The notes beneath the pieces were generated by a model. The model saw only the letters and a list, made by a program, of their open reading frames with translations. It was not told the DNA's origin and searched no databases. A DNA stretch of 64,000 nt from the NCBI RefSeq assembly GCF_003589595.1, contig NW_020653993.1, forward strand, positions 5,136,222 to 5,200,221, written 5' to 3'. Below are positions 22,141-34,119 of the stretch, piece by piece. Within the stretch, counting starts at the first letter, position 1. The number at the start of each line of letters is the position of its first letter. Both the position numbers and the translations under genes were made by a program. The stretch is from Hyposmocoma kahamanoa. Taxonomy: Eukaryota > Arthropoda > Insecta > Lepidoptera > Cosmopterigidae.

Positions 22141-23727
22141 GGTTCGTTTCGGCTATCACAAATTACTTTCCGCAAATAAAAGTCGACTTTTCGCTAGACA
22201 CAATACATGTAATCAAAAAATCATTGCCACCATGACAACCAGTTAAGAAAATACAAAATTTACAAAAAAGTCCTTAACTCTCCCATTGTCACCAAAAAGT
22301 CAGAATCTAATGAGGGGATCCCATGGAAATCGAAAAAAGCCAATAAGCAAACTTTTGAGATCGTTTTTTTTTTTCAATAATAAAGTTACAATTATTTAAG
22401 TATATAATATAAATTCACTAATCCATGGCCGATCGCTAATAATGCGAGTTTTCAACAGAAATTATTAATTAAATTACGTGTGTCGATGCAAAAAATAGGT
22501 CACCTCGTATTTCAATCTATTAAAAAGGTGTCATCGTTTCGTAACAGCTTTGAACGTAAGCACATAGTTTGCTATAAAATTGATGGCATAGATAAATCTG
22601 CGGCAAGCTGGATACCTGCCAATATCGGCCTACCGCAATGTCGTACACGCTATAATGTTACTAAGTTAAAGCACTGTAGTATACTTAACATCTTTGATGT
22701 CGGAGAAAAACAGTAAAAAGGTGTTATTTTCTATTTTCTCCATCGCCTTGGCGACAATAACAAGGTGCTATAATACGTCCTGACACCTAACCGTATAAGT
22801 TATCAAAGTCAAAGTGGAGTAATAGAATAATTTATTCTGTAGGTAAAATTACCTTAATAAATTAGTGTATAATGTGTGTGGATGAGTAGTGTACATTTAT
22901 TTAAATGTACACTTAAAAACGTCACATTCAAGCTACTGCTCGTTCACTACGCTGACTTCCCTGAGAAGAACGAGCAAGAAATTCTAGAGTTTGCTCTTTT
23001 GAAATAATCTTAAGTGCTATGGAATACATTTTGAATCAAATTTGCGTGGAATCTAGAGCTATGTCGCTTTCCATACATCTTTATCTAATACGTAGTCTTC
23101 CATTTAGTAATATAACTTTTGAATCAAAGTATTTTTAATGTACTTTTTAAACTTAGGAAATGATCATCTTAGTATATTATGTTCCGGAATCTTATTATAA
23201 AAACGTATACAGTTTCCTATAAAAGAGTCGTTTACCCTGATTAAACGAAATCGTGGTACCAGGGGTTTGGACTTAGCTCTAAGGTTAATATTATTGATAT
23301 CTTCTTTCTTATTGAAAATATTATTATGTATATTTTTACGGGGTTTAAATGTACTGTGATGCCACAGTCATGATACCAGGCTCCTTAAACTTTTCTCTGA
23401 GAGAAACCCGAGAACCCAAACGGTACAGACAATGAACTCGTTTTTGCAATACAAATATGGTTTGTATGTATACCGCTTTACCCTATCTATATGTATTTGT
23501 TAACATGTAGCACTGTAAACCTATCCATTTTTACTGTTATCATTCTCAGTATACCATTGGTGTGACGGACTGTTTTTGCAGATGATTGCGTAAAAATCAT
23601 CATCATCTGCGCACGCATTCGGAAACACGCCTCTGGTAGGCACAGCAAAAGCGAGAAAGCTTGATTCGGACCCCAAAAGGTACCTATGAAGTAATATCCA
23701 TTAAAATTACTTATTCATAAAAAAAGT
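22141..23727. other. Non-coding DNA, nothing recognised
   Basis: The 78-codon frame at 22480 and surrounding AT-rich sequence show no domain. No repeat with a clear boundary. Confidence 0.35.
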
Positions 23728-23843
23728 ACAGAGTACTAAAAAACCGACCTCGAAAGTACGTGAAAGTACATATAATTACCAAGTTTTATTGAAATCGATT
23801 ACCGGAAAGTGCGCAAGCCCGGATTCATCCCCTAGTCCGCCAC

Positions 23844-24080
23844 TATACGGGATTTGACACAGGAGATAATATAAATCGGTATAGATATACATATATATAT
23901 ATATATATATATTCGGTTCTCTCTCAATATACTTTGAGATATAGATGGATATATCTCAAAGTGTATTGAGAGAGAAAAACGCCTTGAATTGGAGAATAGC
24001 AAAATGAACCGTTAAAATAATTGCTCCTTATAATAAAATTTAGGCGCTATTTACAAAAATGAATCTTCATGCGTGAATAG
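23844..24080. mobile_element. ~237-bp insertion carrying an AT run and a long hairpin
   Basis: Interrupts the family D repeat. It holds a (AT)n microsatellite (23889-23911) followed immediately by a 27-bp-stem hairpin. Flanked by CAC/CCAC, possibly a short target duplication. Family unknown. Confidence 0.5.
23917..23976. repeat. 27-bp inverted repeat with 6-nt loop
   Basis: Arm 1 is 23917-23943 and arm 2 is 23950-23976; the loop is GATGGA. The arms (containing CTCTCTCAATATACTTTGAG and CTCAAAGTGTATTGAGAGAG) pair over 27 positions with one A/G difference that would be a G-U wobble in RNA. It could be a cruciform-prone palindrome, a tiny foldback transposon end, or a small-RNA hairpin. Confidence 0.85.
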
Positions 24081-24257
24081 CCCACCCTTAGAGGTGGATG
24101 ATTTTCTTCAAAATGAAATGGGACCACTATGGAGGTACCCTCTTTCCAACAAAAAAAAATCATGAAAATCGGTTCACAAATACCGAAGCTATCGCGTAAC
24201 ATACATACAAAAAAAACAGTCGAATTGAGAAACTCCTCCTTTTTTGAAATCGTTTAA

Positions 24258-25542
24258 AAGATACACAAATTACAAAATTACTTAGGTTATATGAAAACGT
24301 GTCCTGAAACAGTATTCGGTCGGAAAGTTTTAAAAAGATAAAATCTTTTACTTGGTAACGCATTATCACAAAACCATTACGGCTTATAGAAAATTACAGC
24401 TATCACATCTTCATCTATTTCGCCTTCGTTCCAACGAAAAAACAAGAAAATGAGCTTTTGATGGCCGGCTGTTAATGATAGAACTTTTTTACGTGTACAA
24501 TATGTGTAAAGGTATATTATTATAATACAGTAAACAACTCACATACAAAATGGTTGTAGACACTCGACACCCCACGATCGTTTCAATATGCAACAGAGAC
24601 TGTGGAGCTGGAAATGTTACGTCAAATGTGTCGATCCTCTGAGCATTGAGCCAACTCGGGCGAAGTTCAAACCTTTAGCGTGAACAAGTACCATCTACCT
24701 TTGTCCTGCCTTCTGAAACTCTTCCTCCTGGATACGAATTGCCATGGCAAATATGAGAGTCTTTAAATGGGCTTCGGACTTTGGTTGGCAGGAGTAGAGA
24801 CAATTTATTCAGGTAATATATAATTTTCGGATGGTTTTGGGCTGCGGTGTGATTCAAAACGATGGCCAATCTTATATCAAAAAAGTGCAAAATTGAATAA
24901 AAAACGCTATAAGTTAGTTTGGTAACCAGAAATAAAATATTGTTCAGTCATACACACATTGAAACTAATAGAGTCACTAAACAAAAAAGTCAACTTTCAT
25001 AAAATGAATTTTATGAAAATAGGTAAGTTTAATTTGGGAATGCGAGATTTTCGTTTATGGCGTGCAAGTGACGCTTAAATTTTTTTATGGTTTCAAAAGT
25101 AAATCCAATTAACACTACGCCAACTTATTTCTTTGGTCGTTTTCTGTTGTTTTCGTAAACAGACATATTTATTTACTAATATTATGTCCCCAAATTTGTG
25201 AAAAAAAATAAAAATAAACACAAAACATGTCCTAAAATTAAGTTGACGTAGTGTTTATTGGGTCATTAAGTGGATAATACCTATAATATATAATATAATA
25301 TAACAAATAATATATAAAAAAGTTATAATTATTTGCAATGCATTCATTTTGGTGTGTGTAAAGCTAGGAGTCGGGTTACGTCGCCGGAGGAACCTATCAG
25401 GCTTTTTTTTTCAAAACGCGTGACATATAAAATACTAAGTGATAGTCGTACTTTGCATAAATAATATAATATTCAAATAATGATGCTTATTACCACATAA
25501 TTCATTCTTTTACGTCGGGATTACATAACACTTTTGGCATAT
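24258..25542. other. Non-coding DNA, nothing recognised
   Basis: The 71-codon minus-strand frame at 24675-24890 has no recognised domain and no splice context that fits the kirre tail. An ATATAATATA-rich run lies at 25280-25320. Confidence 0.35.
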
Positions 25543-25850
25543 TGAATGCCAGGATGTTTCGCCACCACGATATTCAATTGTTTTTTGTGAAATTACTCCA
25601 CTAGTTTCTTATAATTATTAATACAAATGTCGACCACCTAGAAAAAATTTCTTCGATCCCGCCGGATTCGAACCGACGTCTTCTAGCAAACCGTGCCAGA
25701 CGCTATGCCAACAAAGCAACGGAATGAACCAACGGACTTCACGAATTCTTCGATGTGTTTGTTTGTCGGATGTTTGTACCTGGTTGTTAATGATTTTTTA
25801 GCCGTAGCGCCATCTATGAGAAATCTATGAAAGTGTTTCGTCACACAATT
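25543..25850 (-). mobile_element. tRNA-derived SINE, family ii, copy c, with long 5' leader
   Basis: Read on the minus strand: a leader with TTCTCATAGATGGCGCTACG, then a tRNA-like head (TTTGTTGGCATAGCGTCTGG), box B GGTTCGAATCC, body GGGATCGAAGAAATTTTTTC and tail near CGTGGTGGCGAAACATCC. The leader is shared with the copy at 31436. Confidence 0.72.
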
Positions 25851-28759
25851 AGGCACCATCACAGCTGCTATGCCAACTAAACGATAAGAATCGTGTTATG
25901 TATCGAGCGAAGACTGTTTCACGCGTACACACTAGAACCTCGTTACTGTCTGTATCAATCATGTATTTTTTTTAAATTAAAGATATTAACGTCGAGTTCT
26001 TTGCCTTTTGAGATTGCTTGGAAATTATACTTTTTTATGATTTAAAAGTATGTTTGTTTTTACGGGCTCTTTATAGCTCCCACGGCCACGGCAAAAAGAA
26101 AAGATATTTAGAAGTAGTCAAAGATTTATTCTGTGAACTGTATATATGACAAAAATAATATTGGCATGCAAAGAACAAAAACACGGTATCATGCAATATT
26201 TTTTAAACATTTTAGATTTTTTTTAAACAACGAAATCTGCACTAATTAAATTTGATACTTAAATGTATATTTATAAAATTTAAATTATTTTAATTTTAAT
26301 TTACAGATAATACAAAAAAATATATAAACACAAAATGAAGAATACATGGGTGTATATAAATTTATGACCTAAATTTTTCAAAAGTCACCTGTCTAAATGT
26401 CGAAACTAATTCGAGATTACAATTTGATATTTTATTTATTGATTTAAAATTTTTTTTACCATTTTTAGAGATAGCAAGACAGTACTCTATCCTCAAGAGT
26501 AAAAAGTAAGGCAGTTATTTTAGAAATTTTGTTTTAAAGTATCACAACATGCTTTATGGAACAAACATGGAAGACAAAACAAAAAGTTATATGCCAGATG
26601 ACCACACCAATAACTTGGGCTCCAACTAGGGAATTCCCTATACTATGAGTACCAGAATAAAATTAAACCTCGGGGCATCACCCAGAATATTTAAACAAGA
26701 ATACATTTAGAATAATTTCCCAAATTGATTTTACCAGGAAAGGGACGCGAGATCGCTAACTATCTACATAGTAAGTCTCGTGCTGCACTCGCCTTACATA
26801 GCACTGTACTGTACTTATCACGATACGGCGCGACTTGCGCGAGGGTGACATAAAGCGCGAAATCGAGACACGAGAATACCAGTAGTACTGGTCGTCCCAG
26901 CTCGCCTTTCATTATTATGCGAATGAGCGCGACTGCACACGGCGCGATCGCGCATATATACGAGCAGCACTATTACTTTGTACGGAGTTACCATACTTGT
27001 GTTTTTATACGAGGTTGACAAAAATATTAGGCTCCTAAACAAAGGGCAAACAATATAAAAACATTTTAAATTCTATCAATTATGATAGTCACCGCATAAT
27101 TCTTGAAAATATTTCATTTAAGAAAGTTTCAAGTGTGCAATATTGACAAATTGACAGATTTATTATATTTATTTATTTCAATGTGACTTTTGTAAATCTA
27201 GCACCCAGTTAGATTAAGTACCGTTATATAACGAAATTACATGAAAAATTCCATTAAGGTCTATTTTATCACAGAAAAACCATATTTTTTCCCTCTCTAA
27301 CTTACTGAAGTTTTTTAAGCTATCTAATTAAATTTCTATTCAAATTCCTTTGTGGTATTCAAATAAATAGTTTTTATATTCACTTTTATATCACAAGGGG
27401 TATCGGAATCTAATAATTCAATGGAAAATCCCGTATATAATATTTACAACATATTCTTTCAGTCTGTTCACTTAGTACATACATTTTCGTATATATTTTT
27501 ATTAAATCTATACATAATTATTATTTGGAAAATTGGAATCAAAGTTTTTACAAGTTGAGCAATTGTGTATAAGTCAAAACATTACAAACAAAATAGAAAT
27601 CTACCTTTTGGTAGTTCGAAGAAGAAACACAATGCTCTAAATGACGCTTTACTAGGTCCTACGTTACAGGTATATAAAGAAATACAGTACACCACTAAAA
27701 ACAAAAACATATTTTTAAATTGGGATCAAATGTACGGATTTATTATATGGCAAAGTAGTTACAAATGTGGCATACTGTCGCTCTAATACTTGTTTTTTTA
27801 AAGAAATTACAATCTTTGACATTTAATTAAAGCGTTTATGGCTTATACAGACGAGCGATTATCTAAATTATTAACGATCACTGGAAAATCCTGTGGTATA
27901 TAATAATTTCGAATATGAATTATTAATTTCAAAACTCGAATAAAATTAATAAAATTAAATTATTCGACTTAATATCGATCGTGTGTATAGACCCTTTACA
28001 ATATTATATAGATTATCTAAAAATGAAATATTTACAATCAGTCGTAGAGTGTTTAAATACCTACTTAGGAACATATTATATTACAAATAGCTATTATAAT
28101 AGCTACATACATTGTCCTTGATTTTAAATTTTCGTAGTATTGAAGTTCAATCATTCGATTAATCAAGATTATCATTTTTGTCAACACTAATTTGGTTTTC
28201 TTCGAAATAATCATTCGAAATAATGATTATTCGAAAAAATACTATGTTACATTAACAAAGTCATCTATTTTTCATATTCAACACCTGTGAAATTAGCATT
28301 TAAATCTTTAGGATAATTTTTCTTCCCAATTCATTTATATTATAAGTAGATGCAAGCCTACCGTTTCAAATTTGTTCACCATTTTTTTACCGATAATAAA
28401 ACTGTAAATTACAATTTCGAATAAATTATTCGATACCAAATTTAAATTGTCCATAAGTTTACACTAGTCGGAGTCTGTGCTATACGTGGGTGGCCTGCGC
28501 CGGCTGGTTGCCATTACCTGTGAAAAATTATAGCAGTTACTTTAATGAGTTTTATCTTAAAAAGCATCTACCGAATTTAGGTTTCGTTTGTGAGTGTACA
28601 TTAATATATAACAGTATTTTTAATTGCATTTCATTGTCAAGTGATGGGTTATTCGGAATTTTAATTAAACGTAGGTAATGAATATGTAAATAACTTTCTT
28701 ATCTGAAGTTATATTACGCGAGTAAAGGATAATACAATCGTCAACGGATCGTGAGCAGA
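25851..28759. other. Long AT-rich stretch with a CpG-rich patch at 26760-26975
   Basis: No gene recognised across 2.9 kb. At 26760-26975 the base composition changes, with GCGCGACTTGCGCGAG and CACACGGCGCGATCGCGCAT followed by ATATATACGAGC. It might be a non-autonomous DNA transposon or a promoter-like patch. Frames at 26818 and 27565 show no domain. Confidence 0.4.
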
Positions 28760-29593
28760 CAGAGATGGGCGAACTCCCTGGTTTTAACCCGGCGCTTTGT
28801 TAAGGCCGGGTTTAAATCGCGTTAAAACACATTAACGCCTGAAATTGATGTAAAAACTATTTACAACTATCTAAATCGAGTTTTGTTCAGTTAGTACTGT
28901 TGGACGTAGTTAAACAAAAAGGATCCAATGCACATTTAGTCACTTTTGGGATATGGCAGTTTGAAGTTTAAAAGTGTTTCTCACTCTTGTTTTATTTTTA
29001 AAACTTATATGTCATGTAACTTAAGAGACAGGAATTTATTTATGTTTATATGTTGGATTTTTTTGCTCATCTAAGAGATTAGACTTTAGGAACCGTTTGT
29101 TACATATAACTCATTTTTTGACCATTTTGTGAATAGGACCCTTTTTGCTTAACTACGTCTAATTATGTTTATTGCTTGCTTACATATATTGCTAATATAT
29201 TTAATCGATTCGCTTGAAAAACATGATCGATACAAAAAATCGTTAGATCATAATACATTTAAATCGATTTTCATAAAAATCGAATAGTAACTAATGTATA
29301 TTCTAGTAGTAAGCGAGAGTACACAGTATTGCAAGGTGAGTACTGTGGAGTTGCCTCTTTTTCGTCTAAAAAAGATTGTACGCATCAAAATTTTATAATA
29401 AGTATGGAATTATTTTACGCGGATAATGACCACGATTTTGGGCAGAAAAGGGTTAAAACCCGGGCTTTAACCCATTTCTGCCCAAATCGTGAGCAGAAAT
29501 TCATTTTCTAAATTCATTCTATCAACTCTTCCGGATTTTAACCGGTTAAAACCCGGAAGAGTTGATTGAATTTTAACCCATTGCCCATCTCTG
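28760..29593 (+). mobile_element. hAT-type non-autonomous element, 834 bp, with 8-bp target duplication
   Basis: Left end CAGAGATGGGCGAACTCCCT, right end CATTGCCCATCTCTG. These terminal inverted repeats (CAGAGATGGGC) are hAT-like. Flanking octamers TGAGCAGA (28752-28759) and AGTGCAGA (29594-29601) agree at 6 of 8 positions. Subterminal GGTTTTAACCC-type repeats are present at both ends. It encodes no transposase. A relative with its own duplication is at 36692-37997. Confidence 0.82.
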
Positions 29594-29601
29594 AGTGCAG
29601 A

Positions 29602-30045
29602 TACAAATTGCTGTATCTGCTTGTCAAGAATAGTGGGCCTAATCCAAAATAGTTTCTTTGACTTATTACTGAGATTTGTTCAAAAAAATTATGAATTTTA
29701 CTATGAATGACACACGAGGTTATCATTGGTTTTAAAATAATCACATAAAAGCGTTGAGAAGATCCACGATATGTCAATTTTGCGTCGCAGTCCCGTCTAA
29801 GGTTTTTGAAACCACTATCCTGGTGAATTAGAAACTTTTGAGACAGGCTTGTAACGATGCGACCTCTTTCATAATCACTCCACCTTTTTATCGCCCTTTT
29901 CTCTGGTTCTTGGCCACTTACTTTTGAAATATTGAATTGTTCTCTAATTTCTTTTGCCTCATCATTATCACTTTGCTTCGTTCCGTCTTCACTCTCTACT
30001 AAATGTCTGAAGCGAGCACTCCTGCTCTTCTTCACCTGAATTCTG
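29602..30045 (-). other. Unassigned open frame, partly exon-like
   Basis: A 165-codon minus-strand frame spans 29538-30035 but its C-terminal part lies inside the hAT element. The upstream part (VKKSRSARFRHLVESEDGTK, then DNDEAKEIREQFNISK) begins after ATTCAG at 30035 and reaches a GTAAGT, so it resembles an exon. I do not recognise the protein, and joining it to kirre exon 16 would give a rapid stop. Confidence 0.25.
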
Positions 30046-30165
30046 ATTAGTTTTACCAGTTGACCAGTGTGCGTTGCCAGTGATCACATATGGATCAGAA
30101 ACGTGATCCCTCACTATGGGCCTCATAAGAAGGCTCAAGGTCACTCAGCGGGCAAAGGAGAGAGC
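30046..30165 (+). mobile_element. RTE-like LINE reverse transcriptase fragment (pseudogene)
   Basis: Plus-strand translation reads CALPVITYGSET, stop, SLTMGLIRRLKVTQRAKERA. The family motif is VLPVxTYGSETW; here Trp has become a TGA stop. About 40 codons only. Confidence 0.75.
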
Positions 30166-30789
30166 GATGCTCAGTATTACCCCCCTTTTAAAATAACCTA
30201 TCTAATATTTATAGAAAATACGGCCCTTTTGGGGTAAGTTCTTTTTTATCGTTTGACGCATGTTTTGTAAGCAATTTGAGTAAGGAGTATTTTGATATCA
30301 TTGTACCTGTGTTTTACACTGTTATTCTTATTGTTACAGCCTTCCTTTTTGCCCTGTTTACCTTTTCTTCTGCCCCATTAGAAAATAAATTTACGTGGAC
30401 CGAGTCGTCTATTTTATTACTCGCGACAGGCTGCTATACTAGAAAGCTATCAAAATACGCATTCAATGAAAAAGTTCTACGTATTTAAACTAATTATAAT
30501 TTCTACCTTGTGGAATTACTACGGAGCTCCTAACCGCTGAGTAGGGAGGCGGCGCGGGCGTCGACGCAGGCTTTGCTGTGTGCACCTGGTTGCCATAACC
30601 TAATGACAAAGAACTAAAATCAGAGAAACATATACTTTATAGAACCCCACCAGGGCGATTGTCTTGTTGAATGAGTTCGTAACGTATAGCAGCTGTGATG
30701 TTTTGCTAAGTGACGTACATAATTAGAGGAACCCTAAAAGAAGGTTGAATTATGATAACAGTGTTCATATGAACGACTTGCCATTTTTT
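30166..30789. other. Non-coding DNA, nothing recognised
   Basis: The 70-codon hydrophobic frame at 30276-30488 starts at TTG and has no recognised family. There is no obvious terminal kirre exon. Confidence 0.35.
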
Positions 30790-31025
30790 AGTAGCAGTAG
30801 AGCTTCTTGAGAAAGAGTTCGCACAGGGAAGTACTGGCCGCCTTAGCTATTTCTACCGCCAAACAGTAACGCCAACATTATTGTGTTCCGATTTTGAAAA
30901 GTAAGGCTGCTGGTGAAATTACAGGAATACGGGACTTGGCAACTTATGTCTCAGGGTGACAAGCGTAGTGACAGTGCCCCTCAGATCGTCGCCATTCAAA
31001 ACTGTGAGTGACACTACAACTGCTA
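30790..31025 (-). repeat. Family A repeat, copy 11
   Basis: TAGTAGCAGTAGAGCTTCTT at its left edge, then CCGCCAAACAGTAACGCCAA and GTGAGTGACACTACAACTGC. It lies 120 bp downstream (minus-strand sense) of kirre-like exon 16. Confidence 0.75.
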
Positions 31026-31146
31026 AATATAAAAGGAGAAATATTAAAGAAAATGTCGTCGTTATTTCCATGTCTTCTGCCATAACCGGTAGTGGTTAAA
31101 AACACTCCAAAAATTATGAAAAATTTTATATTTAAAAAGAACTTAC

Positions 31147-31251
31147 CAAGTGAACTATTTTTCAGATAAGGATTGCCGTAAGTTGCCGCGTACCGCAGGT
31201 CCACCCCTGAGTTTTTGGAGTTTGGTTGAGCGTATATGGGCGTTGGTGGTG
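31147..31251 (-). CDS. kirre: kirre-like exon 16: last visible tail exon
   Basis: A 105-nt exon with a CTCCATAG acceptor and a GTAAGT donor. It reads TPPTPIYAQPNSKNSGVDLR then YAATYGNPYLKNSSL and ends one base into the next codon, so at least one more coding exon must follow. Reading through the donor gives an unrelated hydrophobic stretch. I found no convincing terminal exon in 1-31146; it may lie outside the window. Confidence 0.87.
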
Positions 31252-34084
31252 CTATGGAGAAAAAATAAAGTAAATAATTATTGTGCCTGAAAATCACGTC
31301 AGTCTGGTCTTAAATTAGATTTAATACAATTAGTCAATTAAAATAATTAACTGCATGATATTATTATTAAGAAAGTCACCACATTTGTTTACGCAATCGG
31401 CTTGCGTTGCTCAGAAAACGCGAGGTATCTAACTGGGTGACGAAATATTTTCATAGATTTTTCATAGATGGCGCTACGGTTAAAAGGTCGTTGAGAAACC
31501 AAATACAAAGACAATAGCGTCTGGCACGGTTTGCAAAAAGACGTCGGTCCGAATCCGGCTGGATCGAAGGAATTTTTTCTAAGTGTTCGATCTTTGTATT
31601 AATAATTATAACAAACTAATGGAGTAATTTCAGATAAAAATAATGGAATATCAATTCAATAAAAGTTTAAAATCATAATTTTTTTATTTATTAATTTTTA
31701 TTTTTGGTGTGTGCCAAAATTTATTTCTTGACTAAAAATGTTGCTTCAATAATTATAATTTTTAAGTTTATTGAATGTCACGATGTTTTACTACCATGAT
31801 ATTCAAATATGTTTTGTGAAATTACTACACTAGTTTGTTATAATTATTATAACAAAGATAGAATCATTAAGAACAACATCATAAATAGTAAAAATAAACT
31901 TAAAAATAAAATAACTATTTTTGGTTTAGAAATCAGCGAGAGAGCTACAGGAAAGTAAAAAAAAAAGGAAAAAACTTACTCTCGCCACCAACAGGAAGTC
32001 CCAAATTGTTAATAGCGTCAGTCTCATCAGCAGACTTATTAATTCGCTGCAAACTGTTGTTCTGAGATCCTCCTGACAAAGGGAGTGTTGATGTTGTGTC
32101 TATGCTTCGAGTTAGAGAGCCCTGTAGGGATCTGTTGTGAAAAATGCGTGGGATTAATAAGGGTTCATTCTCACTTTTCAGCTGGGATCAGCAGCTACTG
32201 GAGCTGATACTGAAAATGGGGTTTTATTATGCCACGTCGATCACACCTAGTCACACTGTTGATTACAAAACGCAGTGATAAATTTAACAAAATCTTTAGG
32301 ATGAACACTGCGCCAACATTATTTTTTGGTAATTTTTTTTGTTATTTGTAAACAGCCGTATTTATTGACTATTATGCTCCCCGAATTTTATGAAAAAGAA
32401 ATAAAAAAACAAAAACAAAATTCGGAAACAAAAACATAACAGGGATTTTGTGAAAAAATAAATAAAGAAATAATACAATAAATAAACAAAAAACAAAATA
32501 AGAACAGAAAAGGTCAAAAAATTAAGTTGACGTCGTGTTCATTGTTATTTTATTCTTAGTATAGTAATAGGGAAGTTTACAGTCATCAACATTTATAAGA
32601 ATCCAATAAAAAATATACAAACGACAACATAGAATTGCGTGTACATTATTATTGTAATGTACTTACATTGATTACTTTAATCATAAGTTTCTCTCTGAAA
32701 TTGTTAAATCTTGCAGTGCCCGAACGGGGTCCATAGGAACACATTTTTATTAAATATGACCTTGACATAATGGTGGCAACAAATGAATGAATAGAATTAT
32801 TTTGCGCTACGTTTATAATGAAAATGTCACAGTTATTATTACCTGTTTGCTGGTGGTACTTCAAGATGCGTGGGCGACTGAACTCTTAAATGTGGTGGAG
32901 GTGCGTACCCCTGAGGGTAGTCGTATACGAATCCTCCTGGATTCTAAGAAAATTAAAAATATAATGTAGTATACTCCCAATATACGCACAACCTTAACTT
33001 CCAATCAAAACTGCTGAATACCAATTCTTCGTCATGGGGTGCCATTTTCTAAATTAGGCATATACATTAAGCTGGTAATATCTATAGCATTAATTCATCA
33101 TTTTATCTATTCTTTGTTGTACTGAAGGTTTATCATACTTAACTTAATTATACCTTTTGTTGTTATAGTGACATTTACCTATTTGTCATGTAATATGTGC
33201 ATTACTGTGTTCTGGTTTTGAAGTGTAAGGGTGCTGGTGAAATTACAGGCACATGGGACTTGTCAACTTATGTCTCAAGGTGACGGGCGAAGTGCCCCTC
33301 AGATCTTTGCGATTTAAAGCTCTGAGTGGCACTGCGTATAGCTTACCATCAGGCGCACGACTTGTTCGTCCCGTCACTTGACATTATTTAAAAAAAATGT
33401 TAATTATATCCCACGACTGATTGACGTCCTTTGAAATGACATCGAATATACCAAGTGAAAAAAAAATTACGCAATCGTGTAAGGCAGTGTGTGGTGGTGG
33501 CTTTGAAGTTTGTGGAGCTGTTTTCAATTAGCAGTACAGCAGTTGTTGATTTTAAGAAATAATTATGATACTTACCTTGAAATAAGAATCAGCATAAGAA
33601 GGATCGGAATAATCATTGCTGTATCTAAACTGCAGCAGTGGATCATCGAGTCGTATGTTCGGTAGTGGCACTGGCCCTGCCAACGGGAGACCAACTGGGA
33701 CTTTCGTATCTGAACGGTCTGAACTTGTATAGTCCTGATAGACAAAAAAATTGTTAGGCAAATTGGTGACCAAATAGAGTCGAGTTCTACATATTGGAAA
33801 TGAAGCAATTTTGATTATTAATATAAAGATCGAACACAAAAAAACTTTTTCGACCCGATGTTACTTGAACCAACGACAATACTGCATCGTAATATTGCTC
33901 TTACCAACTAAGCTGTGGGTGAAGTTATCGAGTTATCAAAATTATTCTATGTATTTTTGTCATAAAGATCTTTGTGACAAAAATACATAAAGAAGTTTCA
34001 AATTTAATGAAGATTGATTTAAATCGGACACATTTGTGAGTGTGTGCGTTATCATCATCACCATCACCATCATCATCATCATCA

Positions 34085-34119
<35 letters not shown>

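Larger units (their letters stand above)
23728..24257 (+). repeat. ACCGAC-ended repeat (family D), copy 3, split by an insertion
   Basis: Left part AGTACAGAGTACTAAAAAAC to CCTAGTCCGCCAC (23843). Right part CCCACCCTTAGAGGTGGATG to TTTTTTGAAATCGTTTAAAA. The consensus reads straight through GCCACCCTTAGAGG, so ~237 bp at 23844-24080 is an insertion. Confidence 0.75.

Noticed and set aside
30944..31297. 117-codon frame extending kirre-like exon 16 in both directions
   Set aside because: It runs through a good acceptor and a good donor into a family A repeat. Only 31147-31251 fits the protein and the phases.
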